Assembly: GCF_000332055.1 (NCBI RefSeq)
Contig: NZ_ALVZ01000212.1
Span: 1-59,413 of the forward strand
From: Xenococcus sp. PCC 7305
GTDB taxonomy: Bacteria > Cyanobacteriota > Cyanobacteriia > Cyanobacteriales > Xenococcaceae
Length of the DNA: 59,413 nucleotides
Reading direction: 5' to 3'
Every line of letters starts with the position of its first letter. The stretch's first letter is position 1. The translations under genes and the position numbers were made by a program. Below are positions 1-9,058 of the stretch, in pieces. The notes below the pieces were generated by a model. That model made no database searches, was not told the origin of the DNA, and saw only the letters and a list, made by a program, of their open reading frames with translations.

Positions 1-13
1 AAAGTTGGGGGAA

Positions 14-41
14 GGCAGAGGGCAGAGGGCAGAGGGCAGAA
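14..41. repeat. Heptameric tandem repeat (GGCAGAG)n
   Basis: Four near-perfect copies of the 7-bp unit GGCAGAG lie downstream of the DUF29 gene. The array belongs to the short tandemly repeated (STRR) heptamers seen throughout this window. The same unit recurs next to murA near 47.7 kb. Confidence 0.8.
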
Positions 42-95
42 GGGTTTGAGTCCATTGAGATTTTCTCATCTAAACATGTGTTTTCAAAATCGGAT

Positions 96-542
96 TTAGT
101 ATAAGTAATCAGAATCGAGAGTTTCAGAGAGAGAAAAAGGAGACTTAATCGGAAAAGTATCGATCGCTAATCCCGTTTCATCAGCAGCTTGTTCTCTGCC
201 ATCTTGATAGCATTCGTCAAAAACCTCTGCAAAATATCTTTTCAAACTAGGACTAACTTTAAAATCATCCCTTAATCGACGTCGATGTTCTCTAATACTA
301 GCCTTGCAACTATTAGTTCTTTTTTCTGGCTGATATTTATACTTGAGTAAATGTAACAGCAAAATAACTAAATTACTTTTTATTGCTCGCTTCTCACTCC
401 TACCCATATCTTCGATTTCTTCAATTAGATTAGCTGCGTCTAGTTCAGAAAATTTACCTTCCCTGATTAGTTGAGCAGTCTGTTGCAACCAAAGATAATA
501 ATCGCGACCATAGAGATTCTTTATTTTGATATTTGATGACAA
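96..542 (-). CDS. DUF29 domain protein
   Basis: This 148-residue protein has the DUF29 pattern: an N-terminal YGRDYYLWLQQTAQLIREGKF-like opening split around residues 12-31, then the acidic IEEIEDMGRSEKRA stretch, then a leucine-rich helix (LLLHLLKYKY) and an arginine-rich segment. DUF29 proteins are small, soluble, often multicopy cyanobacterial proteins of unknown function. The length is normal for the family. It is separated from prfB by about 50 bp on the same strand, so co-transcription is possible. The family call is firm, but no function can be assigned. Confidence 0.85.
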   Translation of the reverse strand: MSSNIKIKNLYGRDYYLWLQQTAQLIREGKFSELDAANLIEEIEDMGRSEKRAIKSNLVILLLHLLKYKYQPEKRTNSCKASIREHRRRLRDDFKVSPSLKRYFAEVFDECYQDGREQAADETGLAIDTFPIKSPFSLSETLDSDYLY

Positions 543-591
543 TTGAGTAGTTATATTAATGTTCTATGTCCCTTATGAGTTTAATTTTAAG

Positions 592-1702
592 CTAGACTAA
601 TTGATTTTCTTGCCGTAGATAAGCTTCAATAAAAGGATTCAAATTTCCATCCATTACATCGTTAATATCTCCTGTATCTAATTCTGTTCGTAAATCTTTC
701 ACCATTTGGTAAGGATGAAAAACATAATTGCGGATTTGATTGCCCCAAGCTGCCTCCACCATATCACCGCGAATCTCGGCAACTTGCTGCGCCCTTTGTT
801 CCTCGACAACTACTAATAACTTAGCTTTAAGTAATGCCAAAGCTTTTTCCTTATTTTGCAGTTGAGAACGTTCTTGAGTACAACGAACTGCTAACCCAGT
901 AGGAAGATGGACGATACGAACCGCAGTTTCTACTTTGTTAACATTTTGTCCGCCCTTGCCTCCGGCGCGAGAAGTCGTAATTTCTAAATCCTTTTCTGGA
1001 ATCTCTAATTCAATAGATTCATCTCCCAAATTCGGCATAACTTCGATTCCAGCAAAACTAGTTTGCCTTTTGCCATTAGCATTGAAGGGCGAAATTCTTA
1101 CCAAGCGATGGGTTCCCTTTTCCGCTTTGAGATAGCCATAGGCATAACGACCTTCAATTTCTAGGGTGGCTGATTTGATTCCTGCTTCATCCCCAGCCGA
1201 TTCTTCAACTAAGCGAACTTTATAGCCTTGTTTTTCCCCCCAACGAGTATACATTCTTAACAGCATTTCAGCCCAATCTTGAGCATCTGTTCCTCCAGCT
1301 CCAGCGTTAATAGTCAAAATGGCTCCTCTAGAGTCATAGGTACCAGAAAGCAGTTGTTGAAGCTCCCAAAGATCTAACTCCTGTTTCAGTTGAATAAGGC
1401 TGGTCTGCGCTTCCTCAGCCAAAGCTTGATCTGTTTCTAATTCCAAGAGTTCTGCGATCGCTTGTGCATCGTCTAAAACATCATGCCATTGTTGGTATTG
1501 GGCCAAATTAGATTTGAGATCGTTAAGCTCCTGCAAAGTTTTTTGGGCTGTTGATTGTTGTGACCAAAATTCTGGTTGGGCAGCTACTTGTTCTAAATCG
1601 TGGATTTTAGCTTTTAAAACAGGAATGTCAAAGATATTCCTGGGTCTTACCCAGGCGCAAGGACAAGGTTTCTATTTCTCGTTTCAATTCAGTGATTTCC
1701 AT
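592..1702 (-). CDS. prfB: Peptide chain release factor 2, with programmed +1 frameshift
   Basis: The product terminates translation at UGA and UAA. Reading starts at an ATG at 1702. A 24-codon leader ends in TAT CTT followed by an in-frame TGA at 1630-1628. Shifting +1 (CTT, skip T, GAC) opens the remaining 345 codons, for a total of 369 residues, which is normal for RF2. The main frame carries the SPF tripeptide that reads UGA (RISPFNANG) and the GGQ peptidyl-hydrolysis loop ([10 protein letters not shown]). A naive single-frame call would start internally at a TTG near 1536 and lose about 55 residues. RF2 levels are autoregulated through this shift in most bacteria. Confidence 0.95.
1624..1645 (-). 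promoter_or_regulatory. prfB: prfB programmed frameshift site
   Basis: The minus strand reads CAGGAATATCTTTGAC. This matches the conserved RF2 slippery element, with an AGG purine motif shortly before CTT and an in-frame UGA followed by C. When RF2 is scarce, the ribosome pauses at the UGA and slips +1 from CTT to TTT. The AGG acts as the internal Shine-Dalgarno-like stimulator. It is weaker here than the AGGGGG of Escherichia coli. Confidence 0.93.
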
Positions 1703-1905
1703 ACGATCCAAGTTATTGAGTAATCTAAATAGATCAACATTTTAATACTTATTACTTATTACCTATCACTTATTACTTGAGTTAACCAAGTTGTACCTCT
1801 TTCCTATAAGATGTAGATTGCCGATCTTAAAATTATTTGTATTGCGGGAAACGGTAACAACCGCCCCGTTTCCTAATGTTCGGAGTCTCTAGCGGGAAAA
1901 TATCA

Positions 1906-2142
1906 ATGGATCAAGAAATATTTGAAAAAGTCAAAGGAATTGTCGTAAATCAACTTGAAGTTGACGAGGAGAAAGTTACTGAGGAAGCTAGCTTTGCTAA
2001 CGATCTTGGGGCAGATTCTTTAGATACTGTAGAGTTAGTGATGGCATTTGAAGAAGAATTTAATATTGAAATTCCTGATGAGGTCGCAGAAAAGATCGAT
2101 ACTGTGGGAAAAGCAGCGACTCATATAAGTTCTGCTACCTAA
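1906..2142 (+). CDS. acpP: Acyl carrier protein
   Basis: The 78-residue acidic protein carries growing fatty acyl chains on a 4'-phosphopantetheine arm attached to Ser38 in the motif GADSLD. The start is set at the ATG at 1906 ([10 protein letters not shown]), because this gives the standard ACP length. The frame is open upstream to an ATG at 1876, which would add ten atypical residues. fabF follows after about 70 bp in the same direction, the usual acpP-fabF order, so a fatty-acid synthesis operon is likely. Confidence 0.96.
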   Translation: MDQEIFEKVKGIVVNQLEVDEEKVTEEASFANDLGADSLDTVELVMAFEEEFNIEIPDEVAEKIDTVGKAATHISSAT

Positions 2143-2212
2143 AAGTTACGTAGCCTTATCAATTAAAATTAAGTAGCGACATTCTGGCATTAAAGAAGAT
2201 ATAGAAGCAAAA

Positions 2213-3466
2213 ATGACAAATCGGCAAATGAAACGGGTAGTCGTAACGGGTTTAGGCTCAATTACGCCTTTAGGCAATAACCTCCAAGAATATTGGGAGG
2301 GTCTTTTGCAAGGTCGTAATGGTATTGGCAAAATCACTCTGTTCGATGCTTCGAACCATGCCTGTCAAATTGCTGGGGAAGTTAAAGGATTTGATCCAGC
2401 AGACTATATGGCGAGAAAAGAAGCTAAGCGAATGGATCGTTTTTCTCAATTTGCTGTTGCTGCGAGTAAGCAAACCCTGGAAAATGCCAATTTTGTTATT
2501 GATGAGCTGAATGCGGATCGCATAGGTGTTCTGATCGGTACTGGGGTCGGAGGGATTCAAGTGATTGAGACTCAAAATGAGGTTCTGTTAACCAAAGGGC
2601 CCAGAAAAGTGAGTCCGTTCACCGTCCCCACTATGATTGCCAATATGGCTGCTGGTTTGACAGCAATTCATACGGGAGCAAAAGGCCCGAACTCCTGTAC
2701 TGTGACAGCTTGTGCTGCTGGATCTCATGCAATTGGAGATGCCTTCCGTCTGATCCAAAGAGGTTATGCAGATGCCATGATTTGTGGAGGAACAGAAGCA
2801 GCTATTACGCCTTTATCCTATGCTGGTTTTTGTTCAGCCAAAGCTTTGTCTATGTCTCGTAATGATGATCCTGCCCATGCGAGTCGTCCTTTCGACAAGG
2901 ATCGTGATGGTTTTGTCATGGGAGAAGGAGCAGGTATTTTATTCCTCGAAGAATTGGAACATGCCCTAGGGCGAGATGCCAGAATCTATGGTGAGATTAT
3001 TGGTTATGGAATGACCTGTGATGCCTATCATATGACAGCTCCTGTGCCCGAAGGTCTAGGCGCAACTAGAGCTATTGATTTGGCTTTACAGGACGGTCAA
3101 ATTACCGCTGAAGAGATAGATTACATCAATGCTCACGGGACTAGTACTCTAGCTAATGACTCTACAGAAACCAAAGCTATCAAGAAAGCTCTAGGGAAAA
3201 CAGCCTACAAGGTTGCGATTAGTTCTACAAAATCGATGACGGGTCATTTGTTAGGTGGTTCAGGAGGGATTGAAGCGGTAGCTACGATGATGGCGATCGC
3301 AAATAATCAAGTTCCGCCCACGATCAACCTAGAAAATCCTGACCCAGAATGCGACCTAGATTATATAGCGAATAAGAGTCGGGAACTAGAAGTAGAAGTT
3401 GCCCTCTCAAATTCTTTTGGATTTGGTGGTCATAATGTAACTTTGGCATTTAGAAAATATCACTAA
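2213..3466 (+). CDS. fabF: 3-oxoacyl-ACP synthase II (KAS II)
   Basis: The enzyme condenses malonyl-ACP with acyl-ACP to elongate fatty acids. The 417-residue protein shows the complete condensing-enzyme Cys-His-His triad: Cys167 in TACAAGSHA, a His in INAHGTST and a His in TGHLLGG. The N-terminus MKRVVVTGLGSITPLG is typical of FabF, and five extra residues precede it. It lies directly downstream of acpP on the same strand. A terminator-like hairpin lies about 200 bp downstream, just ahead of the transketolase gene. Confidence 0.96.
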   Translation: MTNRQMKRVVVTGLGSITPLGNNLQEYWEGLLQGRNGIGKITLFDASNHACQIAGEVKGFDPADYMARKEAKRMDRFSQFAVAASKQTLENANFVIDELNADRIGVLIGTGVGGIQVIETQNEVLLTKGPRKVSPFTVPTMIANMAAGLTAIHTGAKGPNSCTVTACAAGSHAIGDAFRLIQRGYADAMICGGTEAAITPLSYAGFCSAKALSMSRNDDPAHASRPFDKDRDGFVMGEGAGILFLEELEHALGRDARIYGEIIGYGMTCDAYHMTAPVPEGLGATRAIDLALQDGQITAEEIDYINAHGTSTLANDSTETKAIKKALGKTAYKVAISSTKSMTGHLLGGSGGIEAVATMMAIANNQVPPTINLENPDPECDLDYIANKSRELEVEVALSNSFGFGGHNVTLAFRKYH

Positions 3467-3550
3467 ATTGGTCATGGGGATTTGGGCATTAGGAGTTAGG
3501 TTAATGTCTGATTAGAATCTTGTTTTATTGAATAAGTGACAATGTTTTCA

Positions 3551-3586
3551 CCTAAAACCTAAAACCTAAAACCCCAAACCTAAAAA
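3551..3586. repeat. Heptameric tandem repeat (CCTAAAA)n
   Basis: About five copies of CCTAAAA/CCCCAAA units lie in the fabF-tkt intergenic region. Related units occur near 14.2, 41.4 and 45.3 kb, some of them on the opposite strand as TTAGGTT. Confidence 0.75.
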
Positions 3587-3660
3587 TATCTTGAACCTTG
3601 CTCGTCGATCCCAACAATGGGATGATGAGGTATGAGCCTTGGGGCAACCCACAGACATCA

Positions 3661-3688
3661 AGTTTGAGATCGCTCAAATTATTTTTTT
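3661..3688 (+). terminator. Rho-independent terminator or attenuator ahead of tkt
   Basis: TTTGAG and CTCAAA form a 6-bp stem around ATCG, followed by TTATTTTTTT. The U-tract ends only about 30 bp before the transketolase ATG. It could end the acpP-fabF transcript. It could also act as an attenuator in a tkt leader that contains two more small hairpins (ATCCCA/TGGGAT and GGG/CCC). Confidence 0.55.
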
Positions 3689-3717
3689 ATCGTAGTTTTA
3701 GAATTTAGATAACGATT

Positions 3718-5742
3718 ATGGTAGTTGCCACCCAGTCACTTGAACAACTTTGCGTCAATTCAATTCGCTTTTTAGCTATTGATGCAGTAGAAAAAGCTAA
3801 TTCTGGACATCCAGGACTGCCAATGGGAGCTGCCCCAATGGCTTTTGTCCTCTGGGATCGCTTAATGCGCTACAATCCCAAAAACCCTACCTGGTTAAAT
3901 CGCGATCGCTTTGTGCTTTCTGCGGGTCATGGTTGTATGCTGCAATATGCTCTGCTATATTTGGCGGGTTATGACAGCGTTAGCCTTGATGATATTAAAC
4001 AGTTTCGTCAGTGGGAGTCTAAAACTCCTGGACATCCTGAAAACTTCGTTACTGCAGGGGTAGAGGTTACAACTGGACCTTTAGGGCAGGGGATTGCTAA
4101 TGGTGTTGGTTTGGCAATGGCAGAAGCTCATCTCGCGGCTAAATTCAATAAGCCAGATTCAGAAATCATCGATCACTACACCTACGTAATTGTGGGCGAT
4201 GGTTGTAATATGGAAGGCATTTCGGGAGAAGCAGCGTCTCTCGCCGGACATCTTGGTCTAGGAAAATTAATTGTCCTTTACGATGATAATAGTATTTCCA
4301 TTGAAGGAAACACCGACATTGCCTTCACAGAAGATGTCAACAAACGCTTTGAAGCCTATAACTGGCATGTCCAGCATGTAGAACAGGGCAATGGAGAAGA
4401 TAATGGCAGTCTTAACTCCATCGAGAAAGCGATCACGGCAGCGAAAGCAGTTACTGACAAACCATCTTTTATTAAAATCACGACTCTTATTGGTTATGGT
4501 TCTCCTAATAAGGTTAATACCTACGGAGTTCATGGTGCAGCATTAGGGAAAGAAGAAGTTAAACTAACTCGTGAAAACTTAGGTTGGGACTATCCTGAAT
4601 TTGTCGTTCCTGACGATGCCCTCGCGCATTTTCGTAAGGCAGTAGATCGCGGTGCCGCAGCAGAAACTGAGTGGAATAAAACTTTTGCTGGCTATAAAGC
4701 TAAATACGCCGAGGACGCTGCTCTATTAGAGCGCATGGTTAGTGGTGAACTACCTGAAAATTGGGCTGATTGTTTGCCCAGCTACACCGCAGCAGATAAG
4801 GGAGATGCGACGCGTAACCATTCTGGTAAGGTTCTTAATGCGATCGCCGAAACTCTTCCTGAATTTATTGGTGGCTCTGCCGACCTCGCACCTTCTAACA
4901 AAACAGCTCTTAAATGCACTGGAGACTTCCAGAAGGGTTCCTATGGAGAACGTAATTTGCACTTTGGTGTCAGAGAACATGCCATGGGAGCAATTTGTAA
5001 TGCGATCGCTCTTCACGGTAGCGGTTTAATTCCCTATGGCGCAACCTTCCTAGTCTTTACTGACTATATGCGGAATGCAATTCGCTTATCTGCTTTATCC
5101 GAAGCTAGGGTTATCTGGGTTATGACCCATGATTCGATCGCAGTGGGAGAGGATGGCCCAACTCACCAACCAGTAGAACATGTTGCTTCCTTGCGAATGA
5201 TTCCCCAACTTAACGTTTTCCGTCCTGCTGATGGAAATGAAACTTCTGCTGCTTATAAAGTTGCGGTAGAAAGCAGAACTACTCCTACTTTGTTGGCCTT
5301 ATCTCGTCAAGGTTTACCAAATCTAGAAGGTTCTTCGATCGAGAAAGCAGAAAAAGGTGGTTATGTTCTATCCTGCGGTTTTGCGCCCGAAGAGTTGGAT
5401 CTTATTTTGATTGGAACTGGTAGTGAAGTTGAACTTTGCGTTAAAGCAGCAGACATTCTCAAAGCAGAAGGCAAAAAAGTCCGCGTAGTTTCTTTACCTT
5501 GTTGGGAACTGTTTGAGGCTCAAAGCGATGAGTACAAAGATTCTGTACTACCTAAAGTAGCGAAAAAACGTTTAGCGGTAGAAGCTGGTACTACTTTTGG
5601 TTGGCAGCGCTATACAGGCGATAACGGGGCAATTATTGGTATTGACACCTTTGGTGCTTCGGCTCCTGGTGGTGTTGCCCTAGATAAATTTGGCTTTAAT
5701 GTGGACAATGTTGTTGCTGTAGGCAAAAAAGTTATTGGCTAA
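3718..5742 (+). CDS. tktA: Transketolase
   Basis: Transketolase moves two-carbon ketol units between sugar phosphates in the Calvin-Benson cycle and the pentose phosphate pathway. The 674-residue protein has the expected length. The thiamine diphosphate motif [15 protein letters not shown] runs on to YDDN near residues 158-188. A His-containing [11 protein letters not shown] segment near residue 30 and the pyrimidine-domain segments FVFTDYM and [15 protein letters not shown] are present. It is monocistronic on this evidence, with a strong terminator 30 bp after the stop. The leader contains a possible attenuator hairpin. Confidence 0.97.
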   Translation: MVVATQSLEQLCVNSIRFLAIDAVEKANSGHPGLPMGAAPMAFVLWDRLMRYNPKNPTWLNRDRFVLSAGHGCMLQYALLYLAGYDSVSLDDIKQFRQWESKTPGHPENFVTAGVEVTTGPLGQGIANGVGLAMAEAHLAAKFNKPDSEIIDHYTYVIVGDGCNMEGISGEAASLAGHLGLGKLIVLYDDNSISIEGNTDIAFTEDVNKRFEAYNWHVQHVEQGNGEDNGSLNSIEKAITAAKAVTDKPSFIKITTLIGYGSPNKVNTYGVHGAALGKEEVKLTRENLGWDYPEFVVPDDALAHFRKAVDRGAAAETEWNKTFAGYKAKYAEDAALLERMVSGELPENWADCLPSYTAADKGDATRNHSGKVLNAIAETLPEFIGGSADLAPSNKTALKCTGDFQKGSYGERNLHFGVREHAMGAICNAIALHGSGLIPYGATFLVFTDYMRNAIRLSALSEARVIWVMTHDSIAVGEDGPTHQPVEHVASLRMIPQLNVFRPADGNETSAAYKVAVESRTTPTLLALSRQGLPNLEGSSIEKAEKGGYVLSCGFAPEELDLILIGTGSEVELCVKAADILKAEGKKVRVVSLPCWELFEAQSDEYKDSVLPKVAKKRLAVEAGTTFGWQRYTGDNGAIIGIDTFGASAPGGVALDKFGFNVDNVVAVGKKVIG

Positions 5743-5772
5743 ATAAAACAAAATTATTGAATAATTGAGTAA

Positions 5773-5816
5773 AAGAACCCGCCGCCTCTCAAATGGCAGA
5801 CAGTGGGTTCTTTTTT
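5773..5816. terminator. Intrinsic terminator between convergent tkt and COP23 genes
   Basis: AGAACCC pairs with GGGTTCT across a loop of about 22 bases that contains a further GCC/GGC pair. It is followed on the plus strand by TTTTTT and preceded by AAAA, so it can work in both directions. It lies between the convergent tkt and COP23-like genes. Confidence 0.85.
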
Positions 5817-6623
5817 CTATTTAAAAACAGAAGGTTTGCGTTCTGAACTGCTGGGGGTTGAGGGAGTATAGTTACTATTGTTATTAAGTTGAGCGCCTGT
5901 TCCACCGTCGGAGGGATCGAGGAAGGGTCGTAAATCGATGTTATCGGGGGATCGAGAATTATTCCTCTGGCCACTGATAATATTGCCGATATCATTTAAT
6001 AGATCCGTACCATTACCATTTCCTGAATAGGTATAGACCCCTCTAGTTTGTGATCCGTCATCCGCAATCAGCAAATTTTCAAAGACAAGATCACGAGTTA
6101 TTTGGGGATCTTGGCCAGGAGGAACTGTTAGCACAATACGACAGGCTGTAGGGTCTATTTGAGTGGTGACACAGATGGTATCATACCCGTTTTCAATGCC
6201 TGTAGTCATTTCTAGTAATCCATCTTCTCGATATGTTTCGAGACGACGACTTATTTCATCACAGCGTCTTTGAGGTGTCCAGCCTCCGCCTAATTGACTG
6301 GGTACAGCCCAAGGAAAAGAGCTATTTCTGGTTTCAGGGCGATACATCACTGTATATTCGCCGTTGATATATTCACAGGTAAATCTAGTATCAGCATTTG
6401 TTGTGGTCGTTCTTGTGGGAGTCGTTGAGCCGTTAGATCCTGGATTGGTATCAATAATAACTTCAGGAGGAGTTTGACTCAGCAAATTGCCTAGTAGCCC
6501 TAAGTTGACATTCTCCAATTCCTGAATTTGAGAAATGGTTGCTGCATTAAGACCTCCTCCACTCAATATCAGAGCAATACTGAGATATTGGCTTGTTTGC
6601 TTAATGTAAGATTGTAGCGACAT
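5817..6623 (-). CDS. COP23-domain secreted protein
   Basis: This 268-residue protein begins with a signal-like hydrophobic stretch (residues 12-28) and a low-complexity Thr/Asn linker. A COP23-type core follows: a TRFTCEYINGEYTVMYRP start, a GGWTPQRRCDEISRRLE helix, and a late TACRIVLT segment. COP23 (circadian oscillating polypeptide) is a cyanobacterial membrane-associated family without a known biochemical role. Four cysteines are spaced as in the family (FTC, RRC, TIC, TAC), which suggests two disulfides outside the cytoplasm. The C-terminal 60 residues are Asn/Ser/Pro-rich and variable. Confidence 0.75.
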   Translation of the reverse strand: MSLQSYIKQTSQYLSIALILSGGGLNAATISQIQELENVNLGLLGNLLSQTPPEVIIDTNPGSNGSTTPTRTTTTNADTRFTCEYINGEYTVMYRPETRNSSFPWAVPSQLGGGWTPQRRCDEISRRLETYREDGLLEMTTGIENGYDTICVTTQIDPTACRIVLTVPPGQDPQITRDLVFENLLIADDGSQTRGVYTYSGNGNGTDLLNDIGNIISGQRNNSRSPDNIDLRPFLDPSDGGTGAQLNNNSNYTPSTPSSSERKPSVFK

Positions 6624-6954
6624 AGTTATCCTCCAGGAAAATCACAAAAAATCTTGAATAGAAATAGATTCAATTACTTGGTTGTTGATTGATATTTAAC
6701 GGATAATAAATATTAAAATATCCGCCATAAAGTCGAGCTAGTTTCAACCATTATGACGGAGAGTTCGGGTAAATGTTTCTCACAAATTATCAACGTGAGT
6801 GCGATGAGTACAAAATTTACTAGTTCTGAATAAGGATTTGGGGATTTAGGGATTTGGGGAAAAGCCTATTACTTCATTAGTTCAACTTGGTAAATTTAAT
6901 CAATAAGAAAATTCGCTGAACTGACATAGGTCATTACCCATGACCCATTACCCA
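6624..6954. other. Non-coding region upstream of the COP23 gene
   Basis: No convincing ORF is seen. A 10-bp inverted repeat, TCCGCCATAA (6721-6730) and TTATGACGGA (6751-6760), has a 20-bp loop. Its one imperfect pair is a G-U wobble only in minus-strand RNA, so it fits a hairpin in the COP23 mRNA leader or a terminator for the upstream lyase gene. A (GGGATTT)-like heptamer run lies at about 6834-6860. Confidence 0.5.
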
Positions 6955-6962
6955 TTACCCAT
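6931..6962. repeat. Heptameric tandem repeat (CCCATTA)n overlapping the cpcS stop codon
   Basis: About four copies of CCCATTA/CCCATGA are present. On the minus strand they read TAATGGG, and the first copy provides the last glycine codon and the TAA stop of the bilin lyase gene. The same unit recurs at 58450-58487. Confidence 0.8.
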
Positions 6963-7485
6963 GACAAATTCTAGTTTCCAAATATTGACCAATGGTAATT
7001 TCTTCACCTGCTCGGGAAATAATGGTTTGTCTGGTGCGATAGTTATGACCAATTAGTCTTATTTCTTCTTCAAATACTGAACCGCTATATTCGGTACGCA
7101 AACAGAGAATATCGGGATTGGTAAAAGAACAAATTGCTAATACGGGTTTAGTTGTGGCGAATCCGCGATCGCGATAAAGTTTATTGCCGAGAAATCCGAA
7201 ACTGGTGGAGCCACGAGAATCTTTACGATTTTTGTTGGTATAGCTACTATTCCAAGTTACTTTAGTTCCACAGAGTAAAGCATCTTGATCTGCTAGTTGA
7301 TGTAAATGGGCTAGATCTCGTAATTCTGGGGTTCCCTGTTCCAAGAAACTAATCTCCAGTAAACTTTCCACCTCTTGGGGCTCTGTTTCTTGGTTGAGCA
7401 TATAATAACGGCGTTGTGATTTCCATTGACCTTGCGATCGCTTAAAAAAATCGACAACCAAAGATTCTAAAGTAGCGTTTGTCAT
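6955..7485 (-). CDS. cpcS: CpcS/CpeS-type phycobiliprotein lyase
   Basis: Proteins of this family attach phycocyanobilin or phycoerythrobilin to conserved cysteines of phycobiliprotein subunits. The 176-residue protein has the family's opening FFKRSQGQWKSQRRYY, the central KVTWNS strand and late LCLRTEYSG and EEIRLIG strands of the lipocalin-like beta barrel. The ATG at 7485 (MTNATLESLV) is preferred over 7500 because it matches the family N-terminus. The last codons and the stop lie in a heptamer repeat, so the extreme C-terminus may be recent. Whether it is CpcS, CpcU or CpeS cannot be told from sequence alone. Phycoerythrin is encoded elsewhere in the window. Confidence 0.85.
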   Translation of the reverse strand: MTNATLESLVVDFFKRSQGQWKSQRRYYMLNQETEPQEVESLLEISFLEQGTPELRDLAHLHQLADQDALLCGTKVTWNSSYTNKNRKDSRGSTSFGFLGNKLYRDRGFATTKPVLAICSFTNPDILCLRTEYSGSVFEEEIRLIGHNYRTRQTIISRAGEEITIGQYLETRICHG

Positions 7486-7689
7486 TCCGACAGATCCCAT
7501 AGAGACATAACCTCACATATTTTTTTGTTCATAGCACAAACTTTGTATCCGATCCCTAAGTGGGTTCTCTAGTCAAGTTACAATCTGCTTTTGTTACTTT
7601 TCTTAAAGTATTGTACAAATATTATAGTACTAATCCTGAAGTGCTAGCTGTGTGCCTTTGAATACAGATGAACGTAATTCAGAGATTAA

Positions 7690-8991
7690 TTAATATTTTG
7701 CTAAGGATTTAACAATTTGGGCAATTTTTTGACTTGCGCCAGGGTTGCCCCGCACAGCAATTAGGCGATCGCGTATTTGCGCCAATTGTTGAGGATGTTC
7801 TAAATAATTAAAAATTCTTTCGGCGATTTCTTGGGGGTCTAGATTACCAACTAGTTCCGGGACAATTTCTTCCTGGGCCCAGATATTTGGCCAGGCAAAT
7901 AATCTTTTTTTTCTTAAGACCAACCAATTGATCAATTTAGCAAAACTCGAACCAAGCAAAGGCAAGTTAGCCAAAATTCCGGGAAGACCATCCCACGATC
8001 GCATAGCATCCAATTGTTGGGTGGGCAGTAGTACTATCATGGGGATTGCTAAAGAGCCCAACTCTGCGGTATTTGCTCCCACTGTGGTGACACATAACTG
8101 GCATTTTAGTAAATGATTGTAAGCTGGAAATTCTGTGAGTAGCTCAATTTGTGTGCCAACTGAAGTAATTAAATAGCTAGAGCCGTCTTCTGCACGAGGA
8201 GATACTAATTTGCCGCTTGACCAGCCTAATTCCTTAATTAAAGAATTCTGGTCGGAGTCCGCATAATTTGCCAGAGTATCCAATTCTAAAGTGGGAGCCA
8301 CAGGAATGATAAATTTAATTTTTGGTTGTAAATCTCTCAAATAATCTGCGATCGCTAAGCATAAAGGAACACCCTGCATCAATTTTGCCGACTTCGATCC
8401 TGGAAGCAAACCCACAGTCACATTGCCTTGCGCTTCTTTATCTTCGCTTGCACTCGCATGGGGGATTGGGGGATTGGGGGATTGGGGGATCTTTGCTTTT
8501 CCTTCCTCAATTACTTCTGCCATCAAATCACCTACCACCGTAAACTTGTGATGATATTGCTGCGGCACTTTAGCGATCGCTTCAGAGTTCATAACGGCAA
8601 AATGATCTAGCCAACGATACCAACGAGCGTCCCATTCGGCATAAACCACCGTCTGATAACCCAAACGCTCACCAACTAATAAAGTAAAAAACTGATCACC
8701 ACCCAGAAAAATTACGATTCCTTGATCCTGCCAATCCCAATTATCCTGAGTCTTTCCCGAGAAGAGAAACTGATTAAAATATTTAGCATCTTGAACCCGA
8801 TCCACTTCTGGATAACTTAAAGCGATCGCCGCTTCTTTTCCTGTGCTATGGGGACAGGGAGACAAGATCACAGAAATTCTCATTTGCTGGCTCTCTTCTC
8901 CTAGCTCTCGTCGCAAAGCCTTCACAACAGGACGCACCCAAGTAGTCACTTCCCCAGGGCCATTACTTAAAATAACAATATCATTTAACAT
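7690..8991 (-). CDS. Lipid-A-disaccharide synthase-related protein
   Basis: This 433-residue protein resembles the GT-B glycosyltransferase LpxB. Its cyanobacterial N-terminus ILSNGPGEVTTWVRPVV differs from classical LpxB. A GLLPGSKSAK motif stands where LpxB has LLPGSR, and the TVGANTAELGSLAIPMIVLLP segment forms the C-terminal donor site. These proteins form a separate group whose substrate is unknown, and many cyanobacteria lack classical lipid A. An 8-bp tandem repeat lies inside the gene (8459-8491) and encodes a Pro-rich linker near residues 170-182, between the two domains. Confidence 0.8.
   Translation of the reverse strand: MLNDIVILSNGPGEVTTWVRPVVKALRRELGEESQQMRISVILSPCPHSTGKEAAIALSYPEVDRVQDAKYFNQFLFSGKTQDNWDWQDQGIVIFLGGDQFFTLLVGERLGYQTVVYAEWDARWYRWLDHFAVMNSEAIAKVPQQYHHKFTVVGDLMAEVIEEGKAKIPQSPNPPIPHASASEDKEAQGNVTVGLLPGSKSAKLMQGVPLCLAIADYLRDLQPKIKFIIPVAPTLELDTLANYADSDQNSLIKELGWSSGKLVSPRAEDGSSYLITSVGTQIELLTEFPAYNHLLKCQLCVTTVGANTAELGSLAIPMIVLLPTQQLDAMRSWDGLPGILANLPLLGSSFAKLINWLVLRKKRLFAWPNIWAQEEIVPELVGNLDPQEIAERIFNYLEHPQQLAQIRDRLIAVRGNPGASQKIAQIVKSLAKY
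8459..8491. repeat. Intragenic octameric tandem repeat (TTGGGGGA)n
   Basis: Four copies of an 8-bp unit lie inside the LpxB-related gene and keep its frame. Because 8 is not a multiple of 3, each copy is read in a different register and gives the mixed sequence PQSPNPPIPH. Confidence 0.85.
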
Positions 8992-9010
8992 TGACTATTG
9001 ATAAGTTCTT

Positions 9011-9058
9011 CCTCATCCCTCATCCTTCATCCTTTATCCTTTTTACCCTTTATCCTTT
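9011..9058. repeat. Heptameric tandem repeat (CTCATCC)n abutting a stop codon
   Basis: CTCATCC units decay into CTTTATCC units toward the gene. On the minus strand the array supplies the final Lys-Gly codons and the TAA stop of the caspase-like gene. The same CTCATCC unit recurs near psbB (18.65 kb) and livM (50.35 kb). Confidence 0.8.

Noticed and set aside
1624-1723. Frameshift in prfB as a sequencing error or pseudogene
   Set aside because: The TATCTTTGAC site with upstream AGG is the standard programmed frameshift of RF2, and the joined product has normal length and all motifs.
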